NCBI RefSeq assembly: GCF_000963945.1
Contig: NZ_BAMW01000082.1
Span: forward strand, 37,353-101,352
DNA: 64,000 nucleotides
Source of the DNA: Acetobacter indonesiensis
Lineage (GTDB): Bacteria > Pseudomonadota > Alphaproteobacteria > Acetobacterales > Acetobacteraceae
Direction of reading: 5' to 3'
Shown here: in pieces, positions 35,244-44,246 of the stretch
Position numbering within the stretch: the stretch's first letter is position 1
Layout: each line of letters begins with the position of its first letter
Made by a program: the position numbers and the translations under genes
Notes under the pieces: generated by a model
The model's input: the letters and a program-made list of their open reading frames with translations, nothing else
What the model was told of the DNA's origin: nothing
Databases searched by the model: none

Positions 35244-36727
35244 GCGTTTGGCTTTCTGGCCAGACTGGAAACAAGCATACGCACCACGCGCAGGGTGGCG
35301 GCAAAAACAAACAGCAGCATCATGCCCAGCAGCACCAGCCAGGGAAACGCCACCGCGTGGCCCCCGGGGTGTAAGGTGATCATCACGATCAGCATTAACG
35401 GCACGGTCAGGCAGAAAGCGGGCAAAAGTTCAGCGGACGTCGCCTTCGGAAGGGCCATACCGACCAGAAAGGTGCCCAGCATGGGGCCATAGCTACAGGC
35501 CGCGATGGAAAGCCCCAGCAGCACGGCAGACTGGCTTCCCTGCTCAAACAGCAGCGAACACCCTACAAGGATTGCCCCCCAGATTATGGTAATCCCGCGG
35601 GCCAGTGTTAGTGGACGCAGGCTGAATATGTGTTCCAGTCTGGCGCAGAAAGCGGGAAAGTCCCCAACTGTCGCGGCTGTCATGGCCGAGAGGGTGGATG
35701 AAAGTGACCCCATGGTCGCAGCCAGAATGGCCGCCACCAGTAAGCCACGCAGGCCGGACGGCAGACCATGCACAATATAGTCGGGGAACAGCGCATCAGG
35801 CGAGGATAGACCTGTTGCCGCGAGCGAGACCTGACCATGGTGCAGCCACAGTAAAACCCCAACGCCGGACAGGAGGAAAAACAGCGCGGCAACCCCGACA
35901 GCGCTTCCCATAAGGGCCAGTCGGGCTTCTTTCAGGCTGCGGGCGGCCAGCACACGCTGCACCATGAGCTGATCCGTGCCGTGGGAGGCTAACGTCATTA
36001 ACGCGCCCCCGCCAACAGCGGCAAGCGGCGTAAAAGCACTGCTGAACGGGGCGGAGATATGCGCAAAAAGGGCAAATTTACCCGCCTGGTGAAGAATGTG
36101 CATAGCGCCCACAGGTGCATCCTGCATCAGCAGAATGGCGCAGAGGGCGGCCCCGCCCAGATACAGGCAAAACTGAATGGCGTCTGACCACACAACGGCC
36201 CGTAGGCCTCCGCACAATGTATAAAATAGCGTGATACCCACAATGACAACAAGCAGGGCTGTGTGCGGTATGGTCAGATGCGCCGCTGCCAGCATTGCGG
36301 TCAGGGGAAGCATGCCGGCAAACAGCCTGACGGCTTCTGCCAGAACGCGTGTGCCCAGAAAGGTGGCAGATGCGGCCCGTTGCATACGGCCGCCAAACCG
36401 TTGGCCCAGATAGTCATAGGCGCTCAACATGCGCCCGGAACAATAAAGAGGCAGGAATTTCCAGGCGACGATGGAACGGCCCAGCAGATAACCCAGAGCC
36501 AGCCCCACAAAGACCATGCCACTACCGAAGGCGATACCCGGAACACTGATAACCGTCAGGGTCGATGTTTCAGTGGCCACCATGGAAAGGCACAACGCCC
36601 ACCACGGCAGGTCATGCCCGCCTTCGAGATACGCGGTGGTGGAGGACTGACGCCCCGAAAGAGCGACGGCCAGCAAAGGCATGCCTGCCAGATAGGCCAG
36701 CATGACAGCCAGATCGAGCACGGTCAT
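35240..36727 (-). CDS. Sodium:solute symporter, probable amino-sugar (MurNAc/GlcNAc) importer
   Basis: SSS-family permease of 495 residues with about 13 hydrophobic segments. ALCLSMVATETSTLTVISVPGIAFG is the family TM1-2 region, and ASHGTDQLMVQRVLAARSLKEARLAL matches the conserved SSS block after TM6. First gene of the operon and overlapping namZ, so its substrate is probably the sugar released by NamZ and the GH20 enzyme. An SSS carrier delivers unphosphorylated sugar, unlike the PTS MurP. Confidence 0.88.
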   Translation of the reverse strand: MTVLDLAVMLAYLAGMPLLAVALSGRQSSTTAYLEGGHDLPWWALCLSMVATETSTLTVISVPGIAFGSGMVFVGLALGYLLGRSIVAWKFLPLYCSGRMLSAYDYLGQRFGGRMQRAASATFLGTRVLAEAVRLFAGMLPLTAMLAAAHLTIPHTALLVVIVGITLFYTLCGGLRAVVWSDAIQFCLYLGGAALCAILLMQDAPVGAMHILHQAGKFALFAHISAPFSSAFTPLAAVGGGALMTLASHGTDQLMVQRVLAARSLKEARLALMGSAVGVAALFFLLSGVGVLLWLHHGQVSLAATGLSSPDALFPDYIVHGLPSGLRGLLVAAILAATMGSLSSTLSAMTAATVGDFPAFCARLEHIFSLRPLTLARGITIIWGAILVGCSLLFEQGSQSAVLLGLSIAACSYGPMLGTFLVGMALPKATSAELLPAFCLTVPLMLIVMITLHPGGHAVAFPWLVLLGMMLLFVFAATLRVVRMLVSSLARKPNA

Positions 36728-36974
36728 GGATGGCAGGTCTTCACAGCAGTCTCTCCTTTAACGGCAGCGCTGATTATGCGGACAAGAGGCCGGAGGGACA
36801 ACCGGGCCAGAACCATTGCATGTGTCAATTTTGTTGTGGCATGTTAACGTCCTGTTATCACAGGGCAGCGGCTTTTTGGCGTAGGCCGTGCTGAAGTCTG
36901 CATCGTTGCCGACACCGCGCTAACGGTGCGCAGGGTCTGAAACAGTGTGAAGCGGGAAGGATAAAACGCCAGTC
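36728..36974. promoter_or_regulatory. Divergent promoter region of the amino-sugar operon and its LysR gene
   Basis: This 247-base non-coding gap must hold both promoters. ATGTTAACGTCCTGTTATCAC at 36841-36861 contains a GTTAAC palindrome and a repeated TGTTA element that could be a LysR site, but I cannot single out a -35/-10 pair with confidence. Confidence 0.4.
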
Positions 36975-37868
36975 ATGCGTTTGCGTCAGATCGAAGTGTT
37001 CTATGCGATCATGTCCACGGGTTCCCTGCGGCGTGCGGCTGAAGTGCTGCATGTTTCCCAGCCTGCGGCCAGCAAGGTCTTGCGTTATGCGGAGCAATCG
37101 CTTGGTTTCGCGTTGTTTGAACGGACAGGCGGGCGTTTGGTGCCAACGCGTGAAGCCCGTATCATGCTGCCACACGTCAACACCATTTTCGGGAAAATAT
37201 CTGACCTGAAACGGCTGACGGAAAATCTGCGCTATGCGCGGGATGGCCACGCCATCAATATTGGGTGTGTCCCAAGTCTGGGCTTAAGCCTGGTACCCCG
37301 CGTTATTCAGAAATATCATGCGGCGCACCCCGGTAATGAACTGACTATTGATACATTACATGGTACGGAAATTGTCTCCCGCATTCTCAATCATGAACTT
37401 GATCTGGGGATTGTCTTCGGGTCTTACGAAAAGCAGGGTCTGACGGCCTGTCATATTGCCGATATTCCGTTGGTCATGATTGACCAGAAAAACACAAAAA
37501 GCCCCATGGCGTTAGAGGACATAGACCCCGCCCGTTATATAGGGTTGAGTGAAAATGACCCGACCGCCTGCCTGCTTGATATGGCGTGGGAGGAGGCAGG
37601 TTTAGCTGCTGTGCCGGGTGTGAGGGTACGGACCCATTATATGGCGGCCGAACTGGTGCGCCTTGGCGGCGGGTGCGCCATTGTTGATGGCCTGACAGCC
37701 CTGCATCACCCAGGTTTGCCCAAGCCGCTTTTGCTTAAGCCCTCATTGGGGATGGCCTGCACTGTGCTGTTCCGGGCGGATTATGCTTTGTCACGTATTT
37801 CGCAGGATATTCTGGGGCTGCTGAAGGAAGAAATTAAGGAAGACCTGGCAGCGCTACCGGAAAACTGA
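36975..37868 (+). CDS. LysR-family regulator divergent from the amino-sugar operon
   Basis: 297 residues, normal length. The N-terminal HTH (RQIEVFYAIMSTGSLRRAAEVLHVSQPAASKVLRYAEQSLGFALFER) is followed by a standard periplasmic-binding-like effector domain starting near INIGCVPSLGLSLVPRVIQKY. The divergent position from the symporter-namZ-murQ-nagB-GH20 operon makes it the likely regulator, with a MurNAc- or GlcNAc-derived effector. It could also act on the TonB-receptor genes downstream. A LysR protein in this place differs from the RpiR-type MurR of Bacillus and Escherichia. Confidence 0.92.
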   Translation: MRLRQIEVFYAIMSTGSLRRAAEVLHVSQPAASKVLRYAEQSLGFALFERTGGRLVPTREARIMLPHVNTIFGKISDLKRLTENLRYARDGHAINIGCVPSLGLSLVPRVIQKYHAAHPGNELTIDTLHGTEIVSRILNHELDLGIVFGSYEKQGLTACHIADIPLVMIDQKNTKSPMALEDIDPARYIGLSENDPTACLLDMAWEEAGLAAVPGVRVRTHYMAAELVRLGGGCAIVDGLTALHHPGLPKPLLLKPSLGMACTVLFRADYALSRISQDILGLLKEEIKEDLAALPEN

Positions 37869-38258
37869 TGCATAAATGTAACGCTAGAACCTCTTTTTGT
37901 GGAACAATCTTATCGTTTAGAGCGGTCATAAAGTAACGATTTTGTAAGAAGCGGGATTTGGCTACGCTATCGCAGGCGCGATATAACAAACCCCAGAGAC
38001 ACCGTAAACGATGCCGCAATTCTATTTTTAAAACTATTTTTAAGAGATTTTTCAAATAGTCGATTTTGTGTTTTGTCTGGCAAGCACTGAAAACCGAGTA
38101 TCTAAGATTGTCAGCGTGTCGCGCACACCAACGATACGCATAACTTAAGGTTAACACATGCAAATGGTTTTGAAATCGACACAAAAACGTCGTTTCTGCA
38201 CATTAATTCAATAAGCGAATAAAAGTGCTGAACCCGACACGATGTAGGAAGAAACCTG
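37869..38258 (+). promoter_or_regulatory. 390-base AT-rich upstream region of the TonB receptor
   Basis: No gene seen. It is AT-rich in the middle, with an inverted repeat ACTATTT (38033-38039) / AAATAGT (38054-38060) in a T-rich setting that could be an operator or leader hairpin, and a Shine-Dalgarno AGGAAG just before the ATGATG start. The length is in keeping with a regulated promoter. Confidence 0.35.
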
Positions 38259-41132
38259 ATGATGACCTATGCAAAAAAGCGAAGTTTCTTGTTTTTCTTC
38301 GTGGCACTTTCATCAGGTACCGTCGTGCCATTTATGGATGCGGCGCATGCTGAACCGATTGCCGATGCACAGGCCACGAAAGCAAAAAACAAGCAGACCA
38401 AGGCAGAGGCAAAAGCAGCAGCCAAAAAGACGGCCAACAACGAGGTCGTAACCGTTACAGGCAGCCGTATTGCCAACCCCCATGCAAAATCTCCCACGCC
38501 CGTCAGCACCCTGACGCAAAGGGATATTGCCAACCAGTCCCCCACAAACAATCTGGCAGATCTGGTAAACCAGTTGCCACAGTTTGCTGGTAGCCAGACG
38601 CCCCAAAACTCTCGTCTGGCGTTGAGTACGGGGTCTGCTGGTATCAATGCCCTTAACCTGCGTAATCTTGGGGCAGTCAGGTCTCTGGTCCTTCTTGATG
38701 GCCGTCGCACTGCACCGTCCACTATCACCGGGCTGGTAGATATCAACACCCTGCCGCAGCAGCTTGTAAAACGTGTTGACGTTGTTACCGGTGGTGCATC
38801 TGCCCAGTATGGGTCAGACGCGGTGGCTGGTGTAACCAACTTTGTGCTCGATAAAACTTACACTGGCCTGAAGGTTAATGCGGACTCCGGTATTTCTACG
38901 TATGGTGACGGCGTTAATTACTCTACGGCCATAGCGGGTGGTTTTGGTTTCGCGCATAACAAAGGGCATGTTCTGCTAAGCGGTGATTACGCCCATGAAG
39001 ATGGTATTTACAGCGTAACCCGTAAATGGAACGAAAACGGCAACAGAATTATTCGAAATCCTGATTATACGACCTCAAATGGCCAGCCTTATTACATTGT
39101 GCGCGGTCCGGGTGGCACCAATAATGCGCTTCCGGGTGGTATCATCAATTCGTCAACCGGGTCTGTCGCAAATTCGTTGAAAGGAATTTATTTCGGGCAG
39201 GGTGGCAGCGTCAACCAGTACAATTACGGCTCTCTATCGACCACCACAACTTCTATTGGTGGTGACTACAAGTTGGCGGATAACGGTAGAAATATTGGTC
39301 TTTCGCCCGGCAGTGACCGAAAAAACCTTTACGGCCGCTTAAGCTATGACGTTGCCTCCTGGATGACGCTGTATGCGGAAGGTGCCTATAATCAGAGCGA
39401 GTATATTTACAACGCCGGCCCGCAATATCTGTCCGCCATCAAGCTGACCAGTGATAACGCCTATCTGGTGGATGCGCTGGGTGCCGATGCCCTGAAAAAT
39501 GTCTCGTCAGTTTCTGTTGGCACCACGGCCAGTGATATGCCCTACAGAAAAATTGATAACCGACGCAATGTGCAGCGGTACACGTTTGGGGGAGAAGGTA
39601 ACTTCCAGATGTTCGGCAAACGGGCATCATGGAGTGCGTATGCGCAATATAGCGCTACCCGAACGCACGAGCAGATTTATAACGTGATGAATACGTCAAA
39701 GATCAGCAAAGCAACGGATGCTGTTCGCAATTCATCAGGGAATATTGTCTGCCGGTCTTCCCTGACTGATCCGGGGAACGGTTGCTCACCTATCAACTGG
39801 CTGGGCACGGGCGTAATGTCTTCAGACTCTATCGATTACGTTCTGGGTAATCCCTATCGTGACCAGAAGTTCGAAGAAATCGTTTCCGGCGTTAACCTGT
39901 CCATGACACCATTTGCCACATGGGCAGGGGATGTCAGCGTTGCGGTAGGCGGTGAGTACAGAGACGAACGGGCAAGCGGATATGTGCCTACAGACTATCA
40001 GTCTGGTTGGTCAGTCGGGAATTTCCGGGCAACAAACGGCGGGTATAACGTTAAAGAAGCCTATATTGAAACGGAAGTACCACTGGCAAAAGGACTTGCC
40101 TTCAACGGTGCGGCCCGTGCGACAGATTATTCTACGTCCGGTTACGTGACGACATGGAAAGTCGGCGGTACATGGCAGCCGATCAAAGATATCCTGTTCC
40201 GTGCCACTCAGTCCCGCGATGTGCGTGCGCCAAACATCAATGAACTGTATCAGGGCGGCACATCCCGTACAACATCTGTTCTCAACCCATGGAACGGGGA
40301 GACCGATACCGTACTGGAAATGACAACCGGCAATGCAAAACTGAAGCCTGAAAAAGCCAATTCAACAGTTGTTGGGTCCGTCATTACGCCACGCTTTATT
40401 CCTGGTTTTTCGATTTCTGTAGACTGGTTCCACATCAAGCTTGATGACGCTATCCAGCAGTTTTATTCGCAGGACATTGTTAACCAATGCTATGAAGGAA
40501 AGCAGAGCTTTTGTTCCGCTGTGGGGAAAGACCCAACCGGAACCAGAGACCTTTACATTCAGGCAAGCCCTTTCAACTTTAGTAAGATCACGACCAGCGG
40601 CATTGATATTGATGCCTCTTACGTGCTGCCCATGCGCCATATTCTTCCCAAGGTTGGCGGCACGCTGATTGTTCATGGTCAGGCCAGTAATTACCTGAAA
40701 TATGTTGCTGACTCTGGCCTTAGCCCCGCCATCAATACTGCGGGTGATATTACAAGCGGGCCGCCAAAATGGATTTATCGTTTCTCTGCAACCTATAGCC
40801 TGCCCAACTTCAGTGTAACGGCCATTGCTCGTGGTATTAGTGCTGGTAACTATTCAAACAGCTATGTGCAGTGCACGTCAGGTTGCCCTGCTTACAACGC
40901 TTACTTCCCGACGATTGATCGGAACAAGGTAAAAGGTACCTTCTATTTTGATATGAACTTTACCTACAAGTTCAAGTATCAGGATGTCGGCAATTTCCAG
41001 GTGTTCCTGAACGTGACAAATCTTGCGAATTCAAAGCCAGTCCTTGTGCCGGAAAGTGGTCTTGCTGCCGACAGCACTTACAGCAGCTTGCTCGGCCGCA
41101 CGTTCCGGGGTGGTATCCGCTTTGAACTGTAA
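38259..41132 (+). CDS. TonB-dependent receptor
   Basis: 957-residue outer-membrane receptor. Signal peptide of about 31 residues (FLFFFVALSSGTVVPFMDAAHA), a lysine/alanine-rich spacer, then a TonB-box-like EVVTVTGSRIA and a plug domain to about residue 205 (RSLVLLDGRR, VDVVTGGASAQYGSDAVAGVTNF). The rest is a 22-strand-type barrel ending GRTFRGGIRFEL. There is no adjacent siderophore synthesis, and the following genes are peptide and D-amino-acid enzymes, so the ligand is more likely a peptide or muropeptide than a siderophore. Followed by a terminator. Confidence 0.93.
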   Translation: MMTYAKKRSFLFFFVALSSGTVVPFMDAAHAEPIADAQATKAKNKQTKAEAKAAAKKTANNEVVTVTGSRIANPHAKSPTPVSTLTQRDIANQSPTNNLADLVNQLPQFAGSQTPQNSRLALSTGSAGINALNLRNLGAVRSLVLLDGRRTAPSTITGLVDINTLPQQLVKRVDVVTGGASAQYGSDAVAGVTNFVLDKTYTGLKVNADSGISTYGDGVNYSTAIAGGFGFAHNKGHVLLSGDYAHEDGIYSVTRKWNENGNRIIRNPDYTTSNGQPYYIVRGPGGTNNALPGGIINSSTGSVANSLKGIYFGQGGSVNQYNYGSLSTTTTSIGGDYKLADNGRNIGLSPGSDRKNLYGRLSYDVASWMTLYAEGAYNQSEYIYNAGPQYLSAIKLTSDNAYLVDALGADALKNVSSVSVGTTASDMPYRKIDNRRNVQRYTFGGEGNFQMFGKRASWSAYAQYSATRTHEQIYNVMNTSKISKATDAVRNSSGNIVCRSSLTDPGNGCSPINWLGTGVMSSDSIDYVLGNPYRDQKFEEIVSGVNLSMTPFATWAGDVSVAVGGEYRDERASGYVPTDYQSGWSVGNFRATNGGYNVKEAYIETEVPLAKGLAFNGAARATDYSTSGYVTTWKVGGTWQPIKDILFRATQSRDVRAPNINELYQGGTSRTTSVLNPWNGETDTVLEMTTGNAKLKPEKANSTVVGSVITPRFIPGFSISVDWFHIKLDDAIQQFYSQDIVNQCYEGKQSFCSAVGKDPTGTRDLYIQASPFNFSKITTSGIDIDASYVLPMRHILPKVGGTLIVHGQASNYLKYVADSGLSPAINTAGDITSGPPKWIYRFSATYSLPNFSVTAIARGISAGNYSNSYVQCTSGCPAYNAYFPTIDRNKVKGTFYFDMNFTYKFKYQDVGNFQVFLNVTNLANSKPVLVPESGLAADSTYSSLLGRTFRGGIRFEL

Positions 41133-41155
41133 TATCTGACGGTACGTTTCTATCC

Positions 41156-41197
41156 AGGGGGTGTGCTCTATCAGGGCATGCCCCTAAGTGGTTTTTT
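41156..41197 (+). terminator. Terminator after the TonB receptor
   Basis: AGGGG(G)TGTGC (41156-41166) pairs with GCATGCCCCT (41176-41185) with a bulged G and two wobbles; a T6 run follows at 41192-41197. It lies 24 bases after the stop codon and overlaps the most upstream possible start of the next ORF, favouring a later start for that gene. Confidence 0.6.
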
Positions 41198-41280
41198 ATG
41201 GTTTTAGGAACATCACGCACTACCAGACTGTTTTCAAATATGCTTTCTGGAAACAGATGTGTGATTCACAAGGGGTTTTG

Positions 41281-42900
41281 GTGAAAATGGTCTGTTATCC
41301 CACTGTAGGAAACCGTTCTGTCAAACAGCGTAGTGTAAAAGGTTTTCTGGCCGTTTTGGCGTTGGCCACCCTTTGCACCCCTGTCTCCGCTGCAGAAAAT
41401 CTTCCTGCCGGGCTGACAGAGCAGCAGATTGATGATGTTGTCAGTCGTGCTCAAAAAGCATTTGATGTTCCGGGTATTGCAGTCGGTGTTGTCCATGACG
41501 GAAAAATTGTTTTTGCAAAGGGATATGGACGACGTGCTGAAGAAACCAAAAGCCCACACGTCGATACACGCACCCTTTTTGCCATAGGGTCCAACAGTAA
41601 GGAATTTACAGCGACAGCACTGGCTACACTGGTTGATCAGGGTAAAATGAAATGGACCGACCGTGTGGTTGACCTCATGCCTGATTTCCGGGTGTCTGAC
41701 CCATGGGTGACACGTGATTTCCGGGTGAGTGACTTACTGACACACCATAGTGGCATGGGGCTGGGGGCAGGGGACCTGATGCTGTTTTCCCATAGTAATT
41801 TCACCCGGCAGGAAGTCGTGGCCGGTTTGCCTTATATGCCCTTCACAGGTCGCTATCGTGCTGATTACGCCTATAATAACCTTCTTTATGTTGTGGCCGG
41901 CACTCTTGTTGAAAAACTATCTGGCCAGATATGGGAAAATTATGTTCAGACCCATTTGATAGATGCTGCGGGCCTGCCTGCCTGCCAAAGCACGCGCCCA
42001 ATCAAAGGGCAGGCAGATGTCGCCTTCGGCCAAGGAAGTGACGGCATTCTGCCCGATAAAGCGCACCTGAAAACGCCAGCCATGGCCCCTGCCGGGGGGG
42101 TATGGTGTAGCGTGGACGGGATGAACCGTTGGGTGCAAATGCTGTTGAATGGTGGGAAAACACCCGAAGGAAAACAGATTATCAGCCTTGCACAAAGAGA
42201 CGCCCTGTGGGCTCCGCAGGCTTTATTGCCGCTGCCCGATAGCGCGCCGAAAACACAAAGTCATTTCAGAGCCTATGGTTTTGGCTGGTTCATGGAAGAT
42301 TTTTTCGGCCTGAAAAGGGTGTGGCACACAGGCACAGTGAGCGGAATGGTCAGCTATGTGTCCATGTTGCCAGAAAAACACACAGGGCTTGTCGTTCTGA
42401 CCAACCATGACGATAATCATGCGACATATTCCATTGCACTGACCATGAGTTCGCTTATGGCAACAGGAAAAAGTCTGGACTGGGTTGCCTACTGGCAGGA
42501 TGTTGCCAAACAGGCAAAAGATAAAAGCGACAAGGAAGCAGTAACAACAGGGCCGGGGTCACCCGCTCGCCCATTTATCACGCTTTCTGAACAGGATCTG
42601 AAATCGTACGTTGGCCGTTATCATGATGCGTGGCGCGGCGATATTCAGGTTTCGATGCAAAATGGGGCACTCGTCATGACCTTCAGTAAAGCCGATGGTC
42701 TGTCAGGCATTCTCTCTGCCCTGCCGCATGATCTGTTTGTAGCAAAATGGAAAAATCGCGAGGAAGACAGCAGCGACGACAGCTATGTGCAGTTTGAACG
42801 GGATGTGACCGGCAAAGTGACGGGTTTTCATATGCAGCTTGTCGGCTCTGACTTCAGCTTTGATGCGCAGGATATGCATCCGCTCAAGGTTTCTGACTGA
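41281..42900 (+). CDS. Exported class C beta-lactamase-fold serine hydrolase (1)
   Basis: About 539 residues. An N-terminal signal (VKGFLAVLALATLCTPVSAAE) is followed by a beta-lactamase-fold domain with nucleophile Ser104 in SNSK (104-107), a Tyr-Asn motif in DYAYNNLLYVVAG and HTGTVSG as the KTG equivalent. A C-terminal lipocalin-like domain of about 120 residues follows (SYVGRYHDAWRGDIQV), as in D-aminopeptidase-type family members. Start is GTG 41281 (AAGGGG 5 bases upstream) or ATG 41287. Likely a D-amino-acid amidase or peptidase rather than a resistance enzyme. Its stop overlaps the next start by one base. Confidence 0.88.
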   Translation: MKMVCYPTVGNRSVKQRSVKGFLAVLALATLCTPVSAAENLPAGLTEQQIDDVVSRAQKAFDVPGIAVGVVHDGKIVFAKGYGRRAEETKSPHVDTRTLFAIGSNSKEFTATALATLVDQGKMKWTDRVVDLMPDFRVSDPWVTRDFRVSDLLTHHSGMGLGAGDLMLFSHSNFTRQEVVAGLPYMPFTGRYRADYAYNNLLYVVAGTLVEKLSGQIWENYVQTHLIDAAGLPACQSTRPIKGQADVAFGQGSDGILPDKAHLKTPAMAPAGGVWCSVDGMNRWVQMLLNGGKTPEGKQIISLAQRDALWAPQALLPLPDSAPKTQSHFRAYGFGWFMEDFFGLKRVWHTGTVSGMVSYVSMLPEKHTGLVVLTNHDDNHATYSIALTMSSLMATGKSLDWVAYWQDVAKQAKDKSDKEAVTTGPGSPARPFITLSEQDLKSYVGRYHDAWRGDIQVSMQNGALVMTFSKADGLSGILSALPHDLFVAKWKNREEDSSDDSYVQFERDVTGKVTGFHMQLVGSDFSFDAQDMHPLKVSD

Positions 42901-44081
42901 TGGCGTACAAAACCAGCATGATTCCCCGCCGGTTTTTTCTTCAGGCTGCGTCTCTTTCCGGGGTGCAGACCGCTTTGTCGGGGTGTCAGATGACGCCCCG
43001 ACAGGATGGTTTTGCCAAAGCAGATGCCCGTATTCAGAAAGCCATTGCGGACGGAGACTGCCCCGGTGCCGTCTGGGGCGTGGGGCAGCATGGTCGTATC
43101 GTCCATAGCGGCGTGTTTGGTATGCGCAGTCTGGTACCACAACGTGAAGCCATGACATGGGACACCGTGTTTGACATGGCGTCACTGACCAAGCCGATGA
43201 TAACGGCTTTGGCGGTAATGCAACTGGTCGAAAAAGGGCTGGTGGATGTTGATAAGCCAGTTTCTACCTATCTGCCGGATTTTGCCGTGGGAGGCAAAGC
43301 CACTATTACCGTTCGCCTCTTACTGACCCATTTTTCCGGTTTGCAGCCGGATTTGCCGCGTCAGCCAGATTGGTGGGGAAAAGCGGCAGCGGCTGAACGT
43401 GTCATGCGTGCCGTGCCTAAAATAGCCCCGGGTAGCGGTTTTATTTACAGCGACCTTAACTTTATTGCCTTGGGTCTTCTGGTTGAAAAAATCACCGGAC
43501 AAACCCTTGCTGTATACGCTCATCATGCCATTCTTCAGCCATTGGGTATGACGCAGTCAGGTTTTCTGCCAGACGCATCCCTGCAAAATCGTATCGCCCC
43601 GACGCAATACGATGAAAAAGGGCAGATGTTGCGTGGTGTCGTGCACGACCCGACAGCCCGACGTATGGGCGGCGTTGCAGGGAATGCCGGTCTTTTTTCC
43701 GTGGCGGATGATGTGGCGCGTTACGCGCAGGCGTTGCTGGATAAACGGGCTGGTCGGGAAAGTGCTTTCCCCTTGTCCCGCGCAATGCTGACCCGCATGA
43801 CAACGCCCCAGCAGCCAGACGGGCAAAAAAGTCTGCGCGGCTTTGGGTGGGATATTGCGTCGCCCTATGCCTCGCCTCGGGGGAGCCGTCTGTCTCATAA
43901 TTCTTTCGGTCATACCGGATTTACGGGAACATCTTTATGGATAGATCCTGATAATGATTGTTATGTTTTCATTCTGACAAACCGCGTTCATCCTGACAGT
44001 AACCGGAGTGTTGTGTCTCTCCGTCGGGATGTTGCAACCGCAGCAGGCGAAGCATTGGGGCTGCCTCTTGCCCCGCCCTGA
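42900..44081 (+). CDS. Exported class C beta-lactamase-fold serine hydrolase (2), AmiE-like lipoprotein candidate
   Basis: 393 residues. The N-terminus has IPRRFFLQAASLSG followed by LSGC, giving a possible twin-arginine signal plus lipobox at Cys29. The catalytic SxxK is SLTK at residues 95-98; FIYSDLNFIALG supplies the Tyr-x-Asn motif and GHTGFTGTSLW the third motif. This is the family of Bacillus subtilis AmiE (YbbE), a MurNAc-L-alanine amidase coded with NamZ and MurQ. Given the nearby namZ and murQ here, the same activity is a good hypothesis. Coupled to the preceding hydrolase by TGATG. Confidence 0.88.
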   Translation: MAYKTSMIPRRFFLQAASLSGVQTALSGCQMTPRQDGFAKADARIQKAIADGDCPGAVWGVGQHGRIVHSGVFGMRSLVPQREAMTWDTVFDMASLTKPMITALAVMQLVEKGLVDVDKPVSTYLPDFAVGGKATITVRLLLTHFSGLQPDLPRQPDWWGKAAAAERVMRAVPKIAPGSGFIYSDLNFIALGLLVEKITGQTLAVYAHHAILQPLGMTQSGFLPDASLQNRIAPTQYDEKGQMLRGVVHDPTARRMGGVAGNAGLFSVADDVARYAQALLDKRAGRESAFPLSRAMLTRMTTPQQPDGQKSLRGFGWDIASPYASPRGSRLSHNSFGHTGFTGTSLWIDPDNDCYVFILTNRVHPDSNRSVVSLRRDVATAAGEALGLPLAPP

Positions 44082-44246
44082 AGGGGCAGGACGAACGGCA
44101 CACATAACCTCAAGTTATGAAGTGGGGGTACTTTTAAAATAGTGCGAAAGAGCGGATTTTTTTAGTTTTTTCTTAAGAATGCCTTGAGATTGAACAGTAT
44201 CACACTCTTTGGGGCCTTCATAACGGGAAAGAGGTTGACGGTTAAT

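Noticed and set aside
41188..41280. Upstream extension of the first serine hydrolase to a GTG at 41188
   Set aside because: That start lies inside the terminator of the TonB receptor gene, and the added residues precede the signal peptide; GTG 41281 has a well-spaced AAGGGG.
44069..44088. TGCCCC/GGGGCA hairpin at the end of the second serine hydrolase gene as a terminator
   Set aside because: It overlaps the stop codon region, is short and lacks a T-run.
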